Shown: positions 10,100-20,624 of the stretch, piece after piece
Position numbering within the stretch: position 1 is the first letter of the stretch
Layout: every line of letters begins with the position of its first letter
DNA from: Apoderus coryli
Taxonomy: Eukaryota; Arthropoda; Insecta; Coleoptera; Attelabidae
DNA length: 64,000 bases
NCBI GenBank assembly: GCA_911728435.2
Contig: OU452202.1
Span: 12,751,135 to 12,815,134 of the forward strand
Reading direction: 5' to 3'
Made by a program: the position numbers and the translations under genes
The notes under the pieces: model-generated
Database searches by the model: none
Told to the model about the DNA's origin: nothing
What the model saw: the letters and a program-made list of their open reading frames with translations, nothing else

Positions 10100-12510
10100 C
10101 ACAGGCCAACACACATTTTGGTGCCTGCGATTTTTTAACTGTTCCTGAGTAATTTTTGGATGCAGAATGTAAAAAGGTTCTCAGATTTTGTCTATCAGAT
10201 CTAGTTTTTGAGATTTTTTAAAAAATTGTGTATATAATTTACGTTATAACTGTTATAATATATAATATTACTATTGACAGTTAAAAAAAACAAAGACACA
10301 TGGATTTAAGTATTTATTGCAAAAACTTAATTTACATAATTACATTAGTCACTAATCACATAAAAATTTTCTTTTATACGATTTTCTAGAATGGAGTTTA
10401 CTAGGGCAGTCTCGCTGAAGGCTCCAGCAGTAGTCCGCCATCATGTGGCTATCCCATCGTCCTTGATAACGATCTTCCATAGTTTTAATATCCTGGTGGA
10501 ATCTTTCCCCCTGTTCTTCACTACAATCACCTAAGTTTTCTGGAAAACGATCTAGGTGGCTGTGGAGGTAGTGAACTTTTATACTCATGTTACAGCCGAG
10601 AATATTAAAATTTGAAAGCATAGTTTCCACTAATTCTACGTAATTGTCTGCTTTATGATTGCCAAGAAAATTTTGTACTACTTGAACAAATGAACTCCAA
10701 GCGTTAGATTCAGTCTCGTTCATTGATGTGGTGAATTGTGGATCTTTAACAAGTTGCCTTATTTGAGGACCATCAAATATACCAGCTTTTAGTTTTTCCG
10801 TGCTAATGCCAGGAAATTTACGTGACAAATACCCAAAACAATTTCCATCTCGATTTAAGGCCTTCACAAATTGCTTCATTAGGCCTAGCTTGATATGCAA
10901 GGGCGGAAGTAAGATTTTTTCTCTTGAAACCAAAGGTTCGTTGATCACGTTTTGTATTCCTTGAATCATAACATCTCTTGAAGGCCAATTTTTGTTAACC
11001 CAGTGCTCATTTTTAGCTCTGCTGTCCCAAAGGCACAAAAAACAAGGATATTTTGTATAACCACTCTGCTGTCCAAGGAGGAAGTTAATCATTTTTAAAT
11101 CAACACAAATTGACCACTGATGTTCTTCGTATTTAATTTTTCTCAAAACTAATGCTATTGTTTCATATTCTTCCTTCATGGTAGTAGAATGACCAATAGG
11201 AATTGAGCCATATTTGTTACCGTTATGTAAAAGAACACATTTTAAACTACGTTTTGAACTGTCAATAAAAAGGCGCCAATCATCTGGAGTGTATTCAGGC
11301 AAACCCATTTTTTCTAAGAGCCCTTTTATATTGTTACAGAATACCAAGTCATTTTCCTGAGTGAAAAAAGGCAGCAGATCCTTATCTCTTTTACGATAAA
11401 ATGTAATATTAGTACCTCGACAAAGTAGATTTTTTTCTTTTAATCTGGATGCAAGTAATTCAGCGGATTCCTTTGAGAGATTCAGGTCTCTTATAAGATC
11501 GTTTAGTTCTTCTTGATTGAAACACTGCGGAGTTGCTAAATCTGCTTCAAAATCGCTGTCGTTTTCTGATTGAATTCTTTTAACTTCGTCAGACGTTGAT
11601 GTTTCTGTATCATCTTCTGTCAGTTTGGGTAGACTGCTGAATGATGGAACGGGTATTTCTTCCGAATGCACTACAGGCCTTCTTGCAGAATCTAGATCAG
11701 GATATGTCCATTTGTGTCTATTGTTTCTATTTATGCCTTTAATATTAACGAGACAAAAATAGCAGTCGTCATGATGGTTCCGCGGTTCTCTCCAAACCAT
11801 TGGTACACCAAACTTTAGGCACTTCCTCTTTCCAGTTGTCCACTGTCGCAAATGTTCAACACATGTTTTACATATGAAATGTGGGGCCCAAGATTTATCT
11901 TGATCTCCTAAATGAACGCCAAAATAGGCAAGATAAGCTCTTTTCACAAAGTCAGAAATCCTTTTTCTGCTCTCTTTCAAAGTGTATTCACCACACACAT
12001 AACAAAAAACATCGGGATGATTTGCACAGGTACGTCTGCTTGTGGATGCCATTGTTTCAGTTTAGTGTCTTGATACTACAAAACGACCAAAATTTACACA
12101 AAATGATAGCACAACTTTACTTGGGAAAACTCAGTAATATACTAAATCAAGTACAGCCAAGCAGGTATAGAAGGATCGGGTCATAGGCAATTACAGGTAT
12201 AAAAGTAAGTAAGAGCATTGTATTGAGTAGTTCCTAGTATAGGAACATTGGGTCAGGGACAATTCCAGGTATCCATTTGGCTAATTAGATTCTGGGAAAT
12301 TCCTATTTTGACGATTAAGTACATATTTATCTCTTTATTTGTTTCTTTTATCAGAAAAAAATATATCATTTAACCTGTAACGTGTATCTCAAAAACTAGA
12401 GCTGATAGAAAAAATCTGGTGGCATTTTTGGAATCAGCACATTAAAAACATCTAAAATCAGATGTTAGATTTCTGGCACCAAATTTTTTTTTTCATTTTG
12501 TTGGCCTGTG
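10100..12510 (-). mobile_element. Complete DNA transposon with CACAGGCCAACA ends and 3-bp TSD
   Basis: Perfect 12-bp inverted repeats (CACAGGCCAACA) lie at 10,100-10,111 and 12,499-12,510. They are flanked by the direct repeat TTA at 10,097-10,099 and 12,511-12,513. Subterminal segments are also similar in inverted orientation (TTTGGTGCC, CTATCAG, CTAGTTTTTGAGAT). The 2,411-bp element has one long intact ORF on the minus strand. The CAC- end and 3-bp duplication resemble the CACTA/CMC superfamily, but that placement is inference. Intact ends, TSD and ORF suggest recent activity. Confidence 0.88.
10352..12052 (-). CDS. Probable transposase, 566 residues, intact
   Basis: This is the only gene of the complete element, so it is very likely its transposase. 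The N-terminus has paired cysteines that look like zinc ligands: C17-x2-C20, C61-x2-C64 and C97-x2-C100. An acidic linker follows at about 140-175. The core has candidate catalytic acids D264 (LFIDSSKRSLK), D318 (ICVDLKMINF) and E513 or E516 (SEEQGERFHQD). Between D318 and the Glu lie C337-x2-C340 (YPCFLC) and H386 (PPLHIKLGLM), the arrangement expected of a DDE transposase with a CxxC insertion. Related proteins are multi-copy and uncharacterised in arthropods, as far as I recall. The start is the first ATG of the frame, and no intron is needed. I cannot place the family firmly. Confidence 0.75.
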   Translation of the reverse strand: MASTSRRTCANHPDVFCYVCGEYTLKESRKRISDFVKRAYLAYFGVHLGDQDKSWAPHFICKTCVEHLRQWTTGKRKCLKFGVPMVWREPRNHHDDCYFCLVNIKGINRNNRHKWTYPDLDSARRPVVHSEEIPVPSFSSLPKLTEDDTETSTSDEVKRIQSENDSDFEADLATPQCFNQEELNDLIRDLNLSKESAELLASRLKEKNLLCRGTNITFYRKRDKDLLPFFTQENDLVFCNNIKGLLEKMGLPEYTPDDWRLFIDSSKRSLKCVLLHNGNKYGSIPIGHSTTMKEEYETIALVLRKIKYEEHQWSICVDLKMINFLLGQQSGYTKYPCFLCLWDSRAKNEHWVNKNWPSRDVMIQGIQNVINEPLVSREKILLPPLHIKLGLMKQFVKALNRDGNCFGYLSRKFPGISTEKLKAGIFDGPQIRQLVKDPQFTTSMNETESNAWSSFVQVVQNFLGNHKADNYVELVETMLSNFNILGCNMSIKVHYLHSHLDRFPENLGDCSEEQGERFHQDIKTMEDRYQGRWDSHMMADYCWSLQRDCPSKLHSRKSYKRKFLCD

Positions 12511-12756
12511 TTACTTATATGTCACAACTTCATAACTGTTGACTGTCCCACCTCTGTGGGTCTCCGTCTTTATATACGTATGTCGCGTTCCACATCACGC
12601 GCGAACGTTCTGGACCTTTCCAGTCTCTTTCCATTCTATTCTATGGGGCTCTACGACACAACCAGCTCGAGTTTAACTAGACGCGTAGCGATGTTGCCAA
12701 CAGGTTTACATTTTCATATTCGTCAAAATATTTAGTCTTCCACCATTCTCGTTGAG

Positions 12757-14037
12757 ATGTCGTGCGATGTGGATGTGTGCGGTGCGTGCCGTGTCAATTT
12801 TATAGTTTCAAAAAAAAGTATTACTTGCGATTTATGTGTCCAGAAGTTTCATCCCAACTGTATTAGTGTAAGGGAATCTTGGTTGAAAGTACTGAGTGAG
12901 AATCAGAATATGTTTTGGTTTTGCAATGTCTGTAAGGATAAATGGCGCAATGTATCGGTCATGGATGGTAATACAAAAGCGAGCTGTGGACAACTTACAA
13001 CAGATATTAATTCACTGAGTAAGCAAATTGATAATCTAAATAATCTTCTAGCTGATTTGCAAGCATCGAAACAACAAGAAAATAGTATTTTTCATGAGGC
13101 AGTAGAGCGCGGCACAGCGCCCGGCAACATTTCATACAGCGGTATGGTGAAAAAACAAGTGGGTCGGTCTAGTTCTACAGCTACACTGCTGATAAAACGT
13201 ACCGACAATGATAATGAACCTTCTACTGATATCCTATCTGTTATAAAAAAAAGTGTTAATCCAAATAATTTAAATGCATGTATTAATGGTACAAAAAGTA
13301 TACGAGGAGGGATCGCAATACAATGTGCTGATGAAAAATCTCTAAATAATTTGAAAAACGGACTGGATTCTAGTCTCGGATCAGATTTTAGAATCGAAAT
13401 TGCGAAAAAATATAATCCCCGTTTAGTCATAAAAGACGTTGATTTGGAGGACCTACGAACGGACAATGATATAATTGCCAATATAACAAAGTTGAATACA
13501 CTTGAAAATGTTGATGTAAATGACATAAAAGTTGTAACTAGATTCAAGAAGTATGGAAGGGTAAATCTGGTTGTGGAGGTTTCCCCTGCATTGCGTCACC
13601 GCATTTTGACTATGGGTCGGGTGTTTGTGGGATGGCGAAGCTGTTATGTGTCTGATCACCTGCACGTTGTGCGATGTTTCAAGTGCTGTGAATATGGTCA
13701 TACTGGAAAGGATTGTAGAAACCAACTTGTTTGTCCGAAGTGTACAGACAATCATGAAATGAAAGACTGCCAATCAAATAATTTTGAATGTTTGAACTGT
13801 GTTAAGTATAATACCCGAAGTAGACGGAAGGTCCCGATTGACCATACTGCGAGTGATCCTGGTTGCACAGTCTATAAAAACTATGAAAATAATTTCGTGG
13901 CAAAGCGGACTAAAATGTTGGCTTTACCTACACAAGGAATTTTGTTTAATTTAGCAGGGCCCCAGTCTAATTCGATAGAAACCAGACCGAGGCATGGGTC
14001 GACAGGTACTGACGAATTCGTTTCGCTCTTGTTATGA
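12757..14037 (+). pseudogene. LINE ORF1 (PHD-like finger plus CCHC knuckles), disrupted by a MITE
   Basis: ORF1 proteins of this kind bind LINE RNA in the ribonucleoprotein particle. Residues 8-60 form a PHD-like cysteine cluster (CGAC, CDLC, HPNC, CNVC). A coiled segment follows at about 80-110 (INSLSKQIDNLNNLLADLQ). Three zinc knuckles lie near residues 307-350: CFKCCEYGHTGKDC, CPKCTDNHEMKDC and CLNC. After about residue 376 (nucleotide 13,884) the protein is encoded by an inserted MITE, so the last 50 residues and the stop at 14,037 are not native. Translation from the MITE replaces the true C-terminus. The start at 12,757 is the first ATG ahead of the cysteine cluster. Confidence 0.85.
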
Positions 14038-14382
14038 GCTCGTCAGAGCACCATAGTCGCTGCCCATCACAAATATCGGCCTGCATTTAAGCACAATAGG
14101 ATACACAACAGTAGACACATGTAAACACATATCATCTACATGTACATAGTAATGCATATCCCATACCATGCAGAGGCCGAACAAACTCAATGTATAGGTA
14201 AAACCAGTCGTATAAATAGAAGTAAATATAAATAAAAATAGTATGAACACAAAACGCTAGCAGGAGACCATTTTATCCTTCTGGTTTCTATCGAATTAGA
14301 CTGGGGCCCTGCTAAATTAAACAAAATTCCTTGTGTAGGTAAAGCCAACATTTTAGTCCGCTTTGCCACGAAATTATTTTCA
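13884..14382. mobile_element. MITE with about 100-bp inverted repeats inserted in LINE ORF1
   Basis: The left end TGAAAATAATTTCGTGGCAA is mirrored exactly at 14,362-14,382, and the match continues through CCTACACAAGGAATTTTG and GGGGCCCTGC on both sides (about 100 bp). A half copy lies at 25,990-26,225 and a 110-bp minimal form at 28,183-28,292. No protein is encoded. A TSD is not obvious. The near-identity of the arms suggests a recent insertion. Confidence 0.85.
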
Positions 14383-14463
14383 TTTATTATATTTACGGAC
14401 ATGAAATCCTCTTAATTTTTCATTATAAAAACTATGTTTCTCGGTTGCAAGTCAAAATAAATT

Positions 14464-17295
14464 ATGGATAACCATATTGTGACTAGAGGCAATGTTTTAA
14501 AAATTGCTCATTTAAATACAAGATCAATTGTGCCAACTTTTGCGGATTTTTGCGGTATGGTTTTGAGGGATGCATATGATGTAGTTGCTGTTACGGAGAC
14601 ATGGTTGTGTCCGAATGTCGACAGTTCTATTGTCAATATTCCCGGGTATAAATTCTATAGACTAGATAGAGATGGTCGCGGGGGCGGTGTGGGTATGTAT
14701 GTGAAGAGCGAATTCTATTCTGAGGTTGTTAATTTTGATCATGGTTTTAATATTCAAAACAATAATATTGAACATATCTGGCTTAAAATTGGCATTGGAC
14801 ATGTTGTCTTCGTAATTGCAGTTATTTATAGGCCGCCGCGGGGAAGTGTTGACCTTGCGGTTGAATGCCTGGATAGAATTTTATCGTTGATTGTTCCGGA
14901 ATACAATGATATTGTTATTTTGGGCGATCTTAATGTCAACTTTCTTAATTTAAACAATAAAATTAGCCAATGCCTTAACTCATATAATTTAGAACAAGTT
15001 TTGAATGAACCTACTAGGATCACTAACACCTCGCAGTCTCTATTAGATCCAATATTCCTCAGTATGCCTGAGAAGTGTAGAAACAGTGGTACCCTACCAG
15101 CAGATTTAATTACAGATCATTCTCTTACATTCTGTGAAGTAAATGTACAACATAAAAAACCACCCCCTAAATTTATTACTTTCAGAGATTTTAGTGGTTT
15201 TGATGCAGCGATGTTTAATAATGATCTCAACAGTATCAACTGGAATCGGATCTTCTATGTAGAAAATATTAATGACAAAGTTGAAATTATAAATAGTCTC
15301 ATTTTAGATTTATTTAACACTCATGCACCTCTGCGAACTGTGCGTGTTACGAAGAAACATTGTCCATGGGTTACTCCGGTTTTAAAATTGATGTTTAAAG
15401 AGCGTGATCGTGCCTTCACGAGATACAAAAGAGTCAAGTCTCCTCAAGCCTGGGAAAACTATAGAGAATTACGAAATTTCGCTAAGGCGTCTCTTCGTAG
15501 AGAGAAATTGGCATATCTGGAATCACTTTATAAGAGTTCAAATAAGTCGTTGTTTTTCAAAGGTCTCAAAAATCTTAATATTCAAAAATCGAGAATTACA
15601 GACTTGCCTGTTCAACTGTCTCATGCAGATGACATAAATAAATACTTTGTATCTGTGTTTCAGAATAGTGACAATACTTGTTTGCCTACTATTAATTATT
15701 ATAACTCTCACAGATTGCATCCTGATATTGAATTTAAGTTGCGTTTTGTCGACATCTCAGATGTACTGGATGCTGTCGGTGACATAGTTTCTGGATCTGC
15801 AGGAGAAGACGGGATATCGTTGCATATGTTAAAGCTGTGTTTGCCCGTAATCAGTAATCATGTTTGCCATATTTTGAATTGTTGTTTGGAAAGCGGCCAA
15901 TTTCCGGATGCCTGGAAGAATGGTCGCGTTGTCCCGCTTCCTAAGGTGGCAGAGCCCTCTTCCTATGGTGAATTGCGTCCCATAAGTATGCTGCCAGTCC
16001 TCTCAAAAATTTTAGAGAAACTGGTACATCGCCAGATGAATACATATTTTCAGTCTCTCAGCCTCTTTCCTGTTCATCAATCCGGTTTCAGAGCTGGACA
16101 TGGCACCACAACGTCACTTATGAATTTAACAGACAATTTAATTCGTTCTTGCGATCAAGGTCAAGCTAGCGCTTTGGTGCTACTTGATTTTACCAAAGCA
16201 TTTGACACCATTAATCATAAATTGTTAGTAGCAAAGTGTCGTTATGTTGGATTCGATCCGATATCCACAAAATTTATTGATTCCTATTTGAGTGATCGCC
16301 ATCAACGGGCCGTCGTTGGTTCGGAAATATCTTCATCCTTGCCTATTCGGTCGGGTGTGCCCCAAGGGTCTGTACTTGGACCACTTTTATTCCTACTATA
16401 TACATTTGATTTGCCCGATGTTGTAAAGAATTGCGAGGCCCAATTTTTTGCGGATGATACGCAACTTTATTACCATTTTGAACCATCACAATGTGAGAAT
16501 GCTACTAATAGAATTAATAATGATTTGGAATCCATCTCTAAATATGCGACTTCGCACAGCTTAAAATTAAATCCAGCGAAATCTAAATCTATGATATTTG
16601 GTCCTAAAAGCAAAAGGAAGTATTTGAAAGAGAACTTGTTAATCTCTATAGATCGAGTTCGGATACCCTTCGTTGAGACAGCTAAGAACCTGGGAATATT
16701 CTTTGATGAGAATTTGCGTTTTCAAAAACATGTATCGTTTGTGACTCAGCAATGCTACATGCAGTTAAAATTACTATACGCTAATAGGAGATTTCTATCA
16801 TCCACCATGAAGAAAATCCTTTGTCAATCTCTGGTGGTTTCGAGGATTACTTATGGCATCGCTTGTTATTATCCATGTTTGGATGTTGTGACTTCGGAAA
16901 GAATTCAGAGAATTCAGAACTCCTGTTGTCGTTTGGTGTGTGGTTTGAGGAGATTCGATCACGTGTCTACCTCATTTAGGTCACTCGGTTGGCTAAAAAT
17001 TGCTAACATTTTTAAATATATGTTTGTGTCTTGTTTAGGGCGAATTCTTCAGACATCTGTACCACTGTATCTCAGAATTAAACTTGTATTTCGACGGACT
17101 GCCCGCACCCTTAATTTACGAAATCAAAACACGCTTACAATGCCCATGCATCGCACAGCCATGTTTCGAAGGTCTTTTACTTATATTTCAGTGACTTTGT
17201 TTAATTATTATCAGCAGCGTTTCGACCTGTCTACTGTAACACTAAATCAACTTAAGTGCTGGTTAAAACAGCATTTGCTCTCAACTCAGTGTTAA
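14464..17295 (+). CDS. LINE ORF2: endonuclease and reverse transcriptase, intact (943 aa)
   Basis: The protein nicks target DNA and reverse-transcribes the LINE RNA there. Residues 1-225 are an apurinic-type endonuclease: HLNTRS near 16-21, TETW at 44-47, a glycine-rich turn GGGVGMYV near 73-80, GDLNVNF at 154-160 and DHS at 218-220. The RT spans about 430-720, with GFRAGHGTTT, LLDFTKAFDTINH, GVPQGSVLGPLLF and the catalytic FADD at 662-665. The C-terminal region has RIQNSCCRLVCGLRRF and ends at a stop 5' of the AT-rich UTR. Length is normal for Jockey/CR1 clades, and no RNase H domain is seen. No frameshift or stop interrupts it, so this ORF could be functional. Confidence 0.93.
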   Translation: MDNHIVTRGNVLKIAHLNTRSIVPTFADFCGMVLRDAYDVVAVTETWLCPNVDSSIVNIPGYKFYRLDRDGRGGGVGMYVKSEFYSEVVNFDHGFNIQNNNIEHIWLKIGIGHVVFVIAVIYRPPRGSVDLAVECLDRILSLIVPEYNDIVILGDLNVNFLNLNNKISQCLNSYNLEQVLNEPTRITNTSQSLLDPIFLSMPEKCRNSGTLPADLITDHSLTFCEVNVQHKKPPPKFITFRDFSGFDAAMFNNDLNSINWNRIFYVENINDKVEIINSLILDLFNTHAPLRTVRVTKKHCPWVTPVLKLMFKERDRAFTRYKRVKSPQAWENYRELRNFAKASLRREKLAYLESLYKSSNKSLFFKGLKNLNIQKSRITDLPVQLSHADDINKYFVSVFQNSDNTCLPTINYYNSHRLHPDIEFKLRFVDISDVLDAVGDIVSGSAGEDGISLHMLKLCLPVISNHVCHILNCCLESGQFPDAWKNGRVVPLPKVAEPSSYGELRPISMLPVLSKILEKLVHRQMNTYFQSLSLFPVHQSGFRAGHGTTTSLMNLTDNLIRSCDQGQASALVLLDFTKAFDTINHKLLVAKCRYVGFDPISTKFIDSYLSDRHQRAVVGSEISSSLPIRSGVPQGSVLGPLLFLLYTFDLPDVVKNCEAQFFADDTQLYYHFEPSQCENATNRINNDLESISKYATSHSLKLNPAKSKSMIFGPKSKRKYLKENLLISIDRVRIPFVETAKNLGIFFDENLRFQKHVSFVTQQCYMQLKLLYANRRFLSSTMKKILCQSLVVSRITYGIACYYPCLDVVTSERIQRIQNSCCRLVCGLRRFDHVSTSFRSLGWLKIANIFKYMFVSCLGRILQTSVPLYLRIKLVFRRTARTLNLRNQNTLTMPMHRTAMFRRSFTYISVTLFNYYQQRFDLSTVTLNQLKCWLKQHLLSTQC

Positions 17296-17539
17296 TTTGT
17301 TAAATTTATTTTTTTTTTTTATTGGTGTTAATACGAAAAATGTTATAGATTGTGAAACATGAAATATGTTTAGTTTAAGTTAGGTGCTTACCGTACTAAT
17401 TAATTAATTTGAATTTGTTCTGTTCTTCTGTTTTGTATAACTGTGTATTGTATATTTGTAATGGGTTGAGTAAGAATGGCCTTAGGCTAGACTTCGCCCA
17501 TTTAAAAATAAAGGCTTTATTATTATTATTATTATTATA

Positions 17540-17873
17540 GCGTCTCAACGCTTCCACCAATGGAGCTAAATTTTGGTATATGACGACAGCTAATGTGTAT
17601 GTTAGCTGTGATATGAGTTTTATTAAAATCGCTTTAAAACCCTTTGATAGAGACCATGCGACTTTGGTTTATACCGCAAGTAACTACGAAGTCGCTTATT
17701 TTAAAGGGTAATTATTATATTTCTAGTTTTTATTTCCCAACCGCACGTACCAATTTGTTGCTTTTTTCGTTGTTTTAAGAGAGGTTTTCAGAAATAATTG
17801 TTATTTTTAGTAGTAGTCCGCCCGGACCTTCCACTGCGACCACTCGAGGGTCTATTGTAACTCATACACAGTA
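17540..17873. repeat. Dispersed repeat fragment beside the LINE tail
   Basis: Immediately after the LINE tail, the sequence AGCTAAATTTTGGTATATGA followed by AAATCGCTTTAAA matches 26,600-26,690 and, inverted, 6,640-6,740. It appears to be the target into which the LINE inserted. Nothing coding is seen. Confidence 0.5.
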
Positions 17874-19520
17874 TATACAGGGTGAACTATCACTCAGTAC
17901 AAAAATTTTAACCACGTGCTCAGAGAAGCATGAAAAACTATAAAAAATTTGTTTCGGAATTTTTATTCGATGTTTACAAAATGGGGCAAATCCACGTTTT
18001 TCCCCGGTAAATCGGGGCCTATGACAATAATTTTTCAACAGCTGTAGGGTTAATATTCGCGGCGTTTCCCAATTGTAGAGACGGCGAAAATGAACAGTTT
18101 TGTTAAAAAATTAAAATACCTGATAAATAAGTTCATCTGCATAATGGTACATTACTTCTTCGCTTTTGGAAACTGCTAAAAGGATATTTTAGCATATTGA
18201 ACAACTACACTAATAACAAAAGCCGCAAACACACTAAAATGTCCGATTATTTTATTCAAATGGGTTATTTTTACGACTTCTCGCGTAGCGAAAAAACCAA
18301 ATGTTGGAAGAGGCCACCGTTAACTTTACTTTATTTCCGCACTTAATCACTGAATTTCATCATCACAAATCTCCGTTTCATAGACAAGTCTTCATGTAGA
18401 TCTAAAACTATTATTATTTTACATAAATGGTTCATGTTTTACAACAGAAACTTCTCACTCATCACAATAATAATATGTATGCCTACAACCTATACCGTAA
18501 TTACTAACAACAAACTTGTGCATAAGCTAAAGTTATATTGACATACAAAAAATATTTGACAGTTCACAATTTCCTGAAGACTAAAACATTAGTCGAATTC
18601 ACGCCAATTAGCTAATGACAATGTTGAGTTTCACGTTCCTTTTACAAAAAAAATTCAAGTGAGATGAACCGTAGGTGATCATGTCACATCATTAGTTTGC
18701 GCAGAATTCCGACTGTTTCTGACGGTTTCGGACTCTTGTGAAACCGCAAAGAAAATATGTCACATGATGGTCTTTTGCGTGACGTCCTCATAGTGAAACC
18801 GCCAATAACCGGGGTCGCGTGAATGCAAAAAGTTAAACCGGTTATAATCGGTCATGGAGTGAATTCGACTTATGTTTTAGTTTTTAGGAAATTGTGAACT
18901 GTCAAATATCTTTTGTATGTCAATGTAATTTATAAGCACAAGTTAGTTGATATTTTTTGCTAAGTATAGATTTAAGATTTCGTTAATAATAAAATTGCTG
19001 CTTTGCAAAAACAAATTCCCAAAATATTTATCAGATTATAATGCAGGTTTATACCATAAGATTATTAACCGCATTTTTAATTTGTTTCAATAAACACCTA
19101 TATATGATTTGTTTGTTTAAATTTTGTGATGAAAGTGATCGGCCGAATTAGCGTAACTTTAAGAATCAATTTGAAGCACAACAATTTACGGTATAGGTTG
19201 TCGGCCTACATATTATCATTGTGATGAGTGCGAAATCATCTACATTTTCTAAATACATTTTTTACTTTAAATGCTCGGTAAATCGATACACTTGGCAACA
19301 TGTCGCTGTATTATAACCCTTAAACTAATGTCTAATTTAAACTTCAGTTGGGCAGGCGGTCATAGGCGTCGTAAAAAGGGAGTTTAATATGATTTACAAA
19401 AAAAATATTTTCAGCCTTAATAAAAATTTTGGAAATTTTTTGAAAGGCGATTCTGTTAAATCTTATTTTTCTCTACCTCCAGTTAAAATTTTTGTACTGA
19501 GTGATAGTTCACCCTGTATA
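17874..19520. mobile_element. Foldback element, family F2 (TATACAGGGTGAACTATC ends)
   Basis: The outer ends are perfectly inverted: TATACAGGGTGAACTATCAC at 17,874 and its complement ending at 19,520, continuing through ACAAAAATTTTAAC. A second palindrome with arms of roughly 200 bp lies at about 18,350-18,600 and 18,850-19,240 (for example CAGTTCACAATTTCCTGAA against its complement). TA dinucleotides at the ends fit a Tc1/mariner-type target. A partial copy occurs at 24,140-25,078. No coding sequence is credible. Confidence 0.75.
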
Positions 19521-20182
19521 TAATACTTTATTATATATTAAATAAGTTATATCTTATACTGTGCTCATACCAATTTATATTTAACCCAGCAACTCGAGCT
19601 CAATCTTCTTAATGAAGTCAATAATTTGGTCTTTTAGCTTTTTTTTTAGACTCGCTGGTACTAAATTTTATTTACATAAGTATAATTCTTATTATTATTA
19701 TTTTAGCTATTTTTTGTTTTGTTTTTGTAGTTTTGATGTTTAATGTAACTTATTATTTTTTAAACATTATTGATGCATAATTAATGAGTAGAAGCTGGCG
19801 TAGGGGAATATTAAAATATTTTAATTCCTCCCTGATGATGCTAACAGCATTGGAAACGGGCGTAGATATTAAAAACGTGTATGTTGTATGCTAAGTGTAC
19901 TCTGCTTAAAATATACCTGCCCTGTTATTATTTAATTGACTGGGTCGATGTAATCTAAATAAATAAATAAATAAAAGCTCTTTGTTTTCTTGGTAAAAAA
20001 AAGAGTATCTACCTACTCACAAAAAATGATTTCGACAACAGACTACCGTACTTAGCGTTATTATTTTATTTAATTTTCCTGTTATTAAGAACATGTTATA
20101 AGTATATGTTTATCTATCTATTATATACAGGGTGTTCCCGTTACGAATGCATTGAATATTGGGAAAACTAAGAATATAAATA
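19521..20182. other. Unassigned; AAAT repeat and an ACAGGGTG end
   Basis: The stretch holds a hammerhead-like motif at 19,832-19,862 (annotated separately), an (AAAT)n run at about 19,957-19,974, and a lone terminus ATACAGGGTGTTCCCG at 20,127-20,142 with no partner found. The rest is AT-rich and featureless. Confidence 0.5.
19832..19862 (+). other. Hammerhead-like / Penelope-type motif
   Basis: The sequence has CTGATGA, then a short stem (TGCT, loop AAC, AGCA), then GGAAACGGGCG. This order (CUGANGA, stem II, GAAA) is that of the hammerhead ribozyme core, reported in Penelope-like retroelements. Two unpaired bases before GAAAC weaken the fit. The same pattern recurs at 2,962-2,991, 21,471-21,499, 21,891-21,919 and 57,443-57,475. 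Confidence 0.35.
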
Positions 20183-20624
20183 TTTTTTAATACGACTGTC
20201 TTTAAATGCCTTTATTATGTGTTCAATCATAATTTGAAAATGTATAGTACATTGAAATGCCGTTTTGCTAGGCAATTAGTGGTATATATTTAAAAATGCA
20301 CGGGTAAATTTCCTGGTAATGACAAAAGTAGCATCGGTTATGAAAAATCACCATAGCAACGACGACAATACAATTAAACCAAATTGACAATAATAAGAAT
20401 AATTATAATTATTTCGCTAATTTCGAAGGTTTCAAACCTATTTATATAATGAAAAACAGTGGTAGTGAATATAGTTTAACACCACTTAGTCAACTTAATA
20501 CTTCTAACTCATCGTATTTAGGCTTACGCCAACAGGGCGAATATAGGTAAGATTCGAAAAACAAATATTTCCCTAAAAATTATGTTTAATTTATTCAAAA
20601 GCATTAAAACAGTCGTAGAACAAG
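20183..20624 (+). mobile_element. TA-flanked element, family M1, copy 1 (carries a coding exon)
   Basis: TA precedes the left end TTTTTTAATACGACTGTC at 20,183, and TA follows the right end at 20,624, where GCATTAAAACAGTCGTAG mirrors the left. Copies at 35,629-36,095 and 57,744-58,135 share most of the sequence. All three contain a short conserved ATG frame ending at a splice donor. The size (442 bp) suggests an internally deleted transposon rather than a random MITE. Confidence 0.6.
20449..20546 (+). CDS. Conserved first exon of family M1 (32 codons to a splice donor)
   Basis: From the ATG the frame reads MKNSGSEYSLTPLSQL and ends LRQQGEYR at a donor TATAG|GTAAG. Copy 3 (57,986-58,089) keeps the same frame and donor with two extra codons. 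Copy 2 (35,922-36,017) has the ATG and donor but lost frame by a small deletion. Conservation of ATG, frame and donor suggests the first exon of a protein, presumably the transposase, whose other exons were deleted here. I do not recognise the protein. Confidence 0.4.

Larger units (their letters stand above)
12520..17539 (+). mobile_element. Near full-length Jockey/CR1-like LINE
   Basis: A GC-richer 5' UTR (about 12,530-12,756) precedes ORF1 (12,757), ORF2 (14,464-17,295), an AT-rich 3' UTR and a tail of AATAAAGGC followed by a TTA repeat ending at 17,539. ORF order, an EN-RT ORF2 and a triplet-repeat tail fit a Jockey- or CR1-clade LINE. The 5' boundary is approximate because the neighbouring DNA transposon ends at 12,510; no TSD was recognised. 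A 0.5-kb MITE sits in the end of ORF1. ORF2 is intact. Confidence 0.85.

Noticed and set aside
13453..13773. Minus-strand ORFs across LINE ORF1
   Set aside because: They overlap the zinc-knuckle coding frame and have no independent support.
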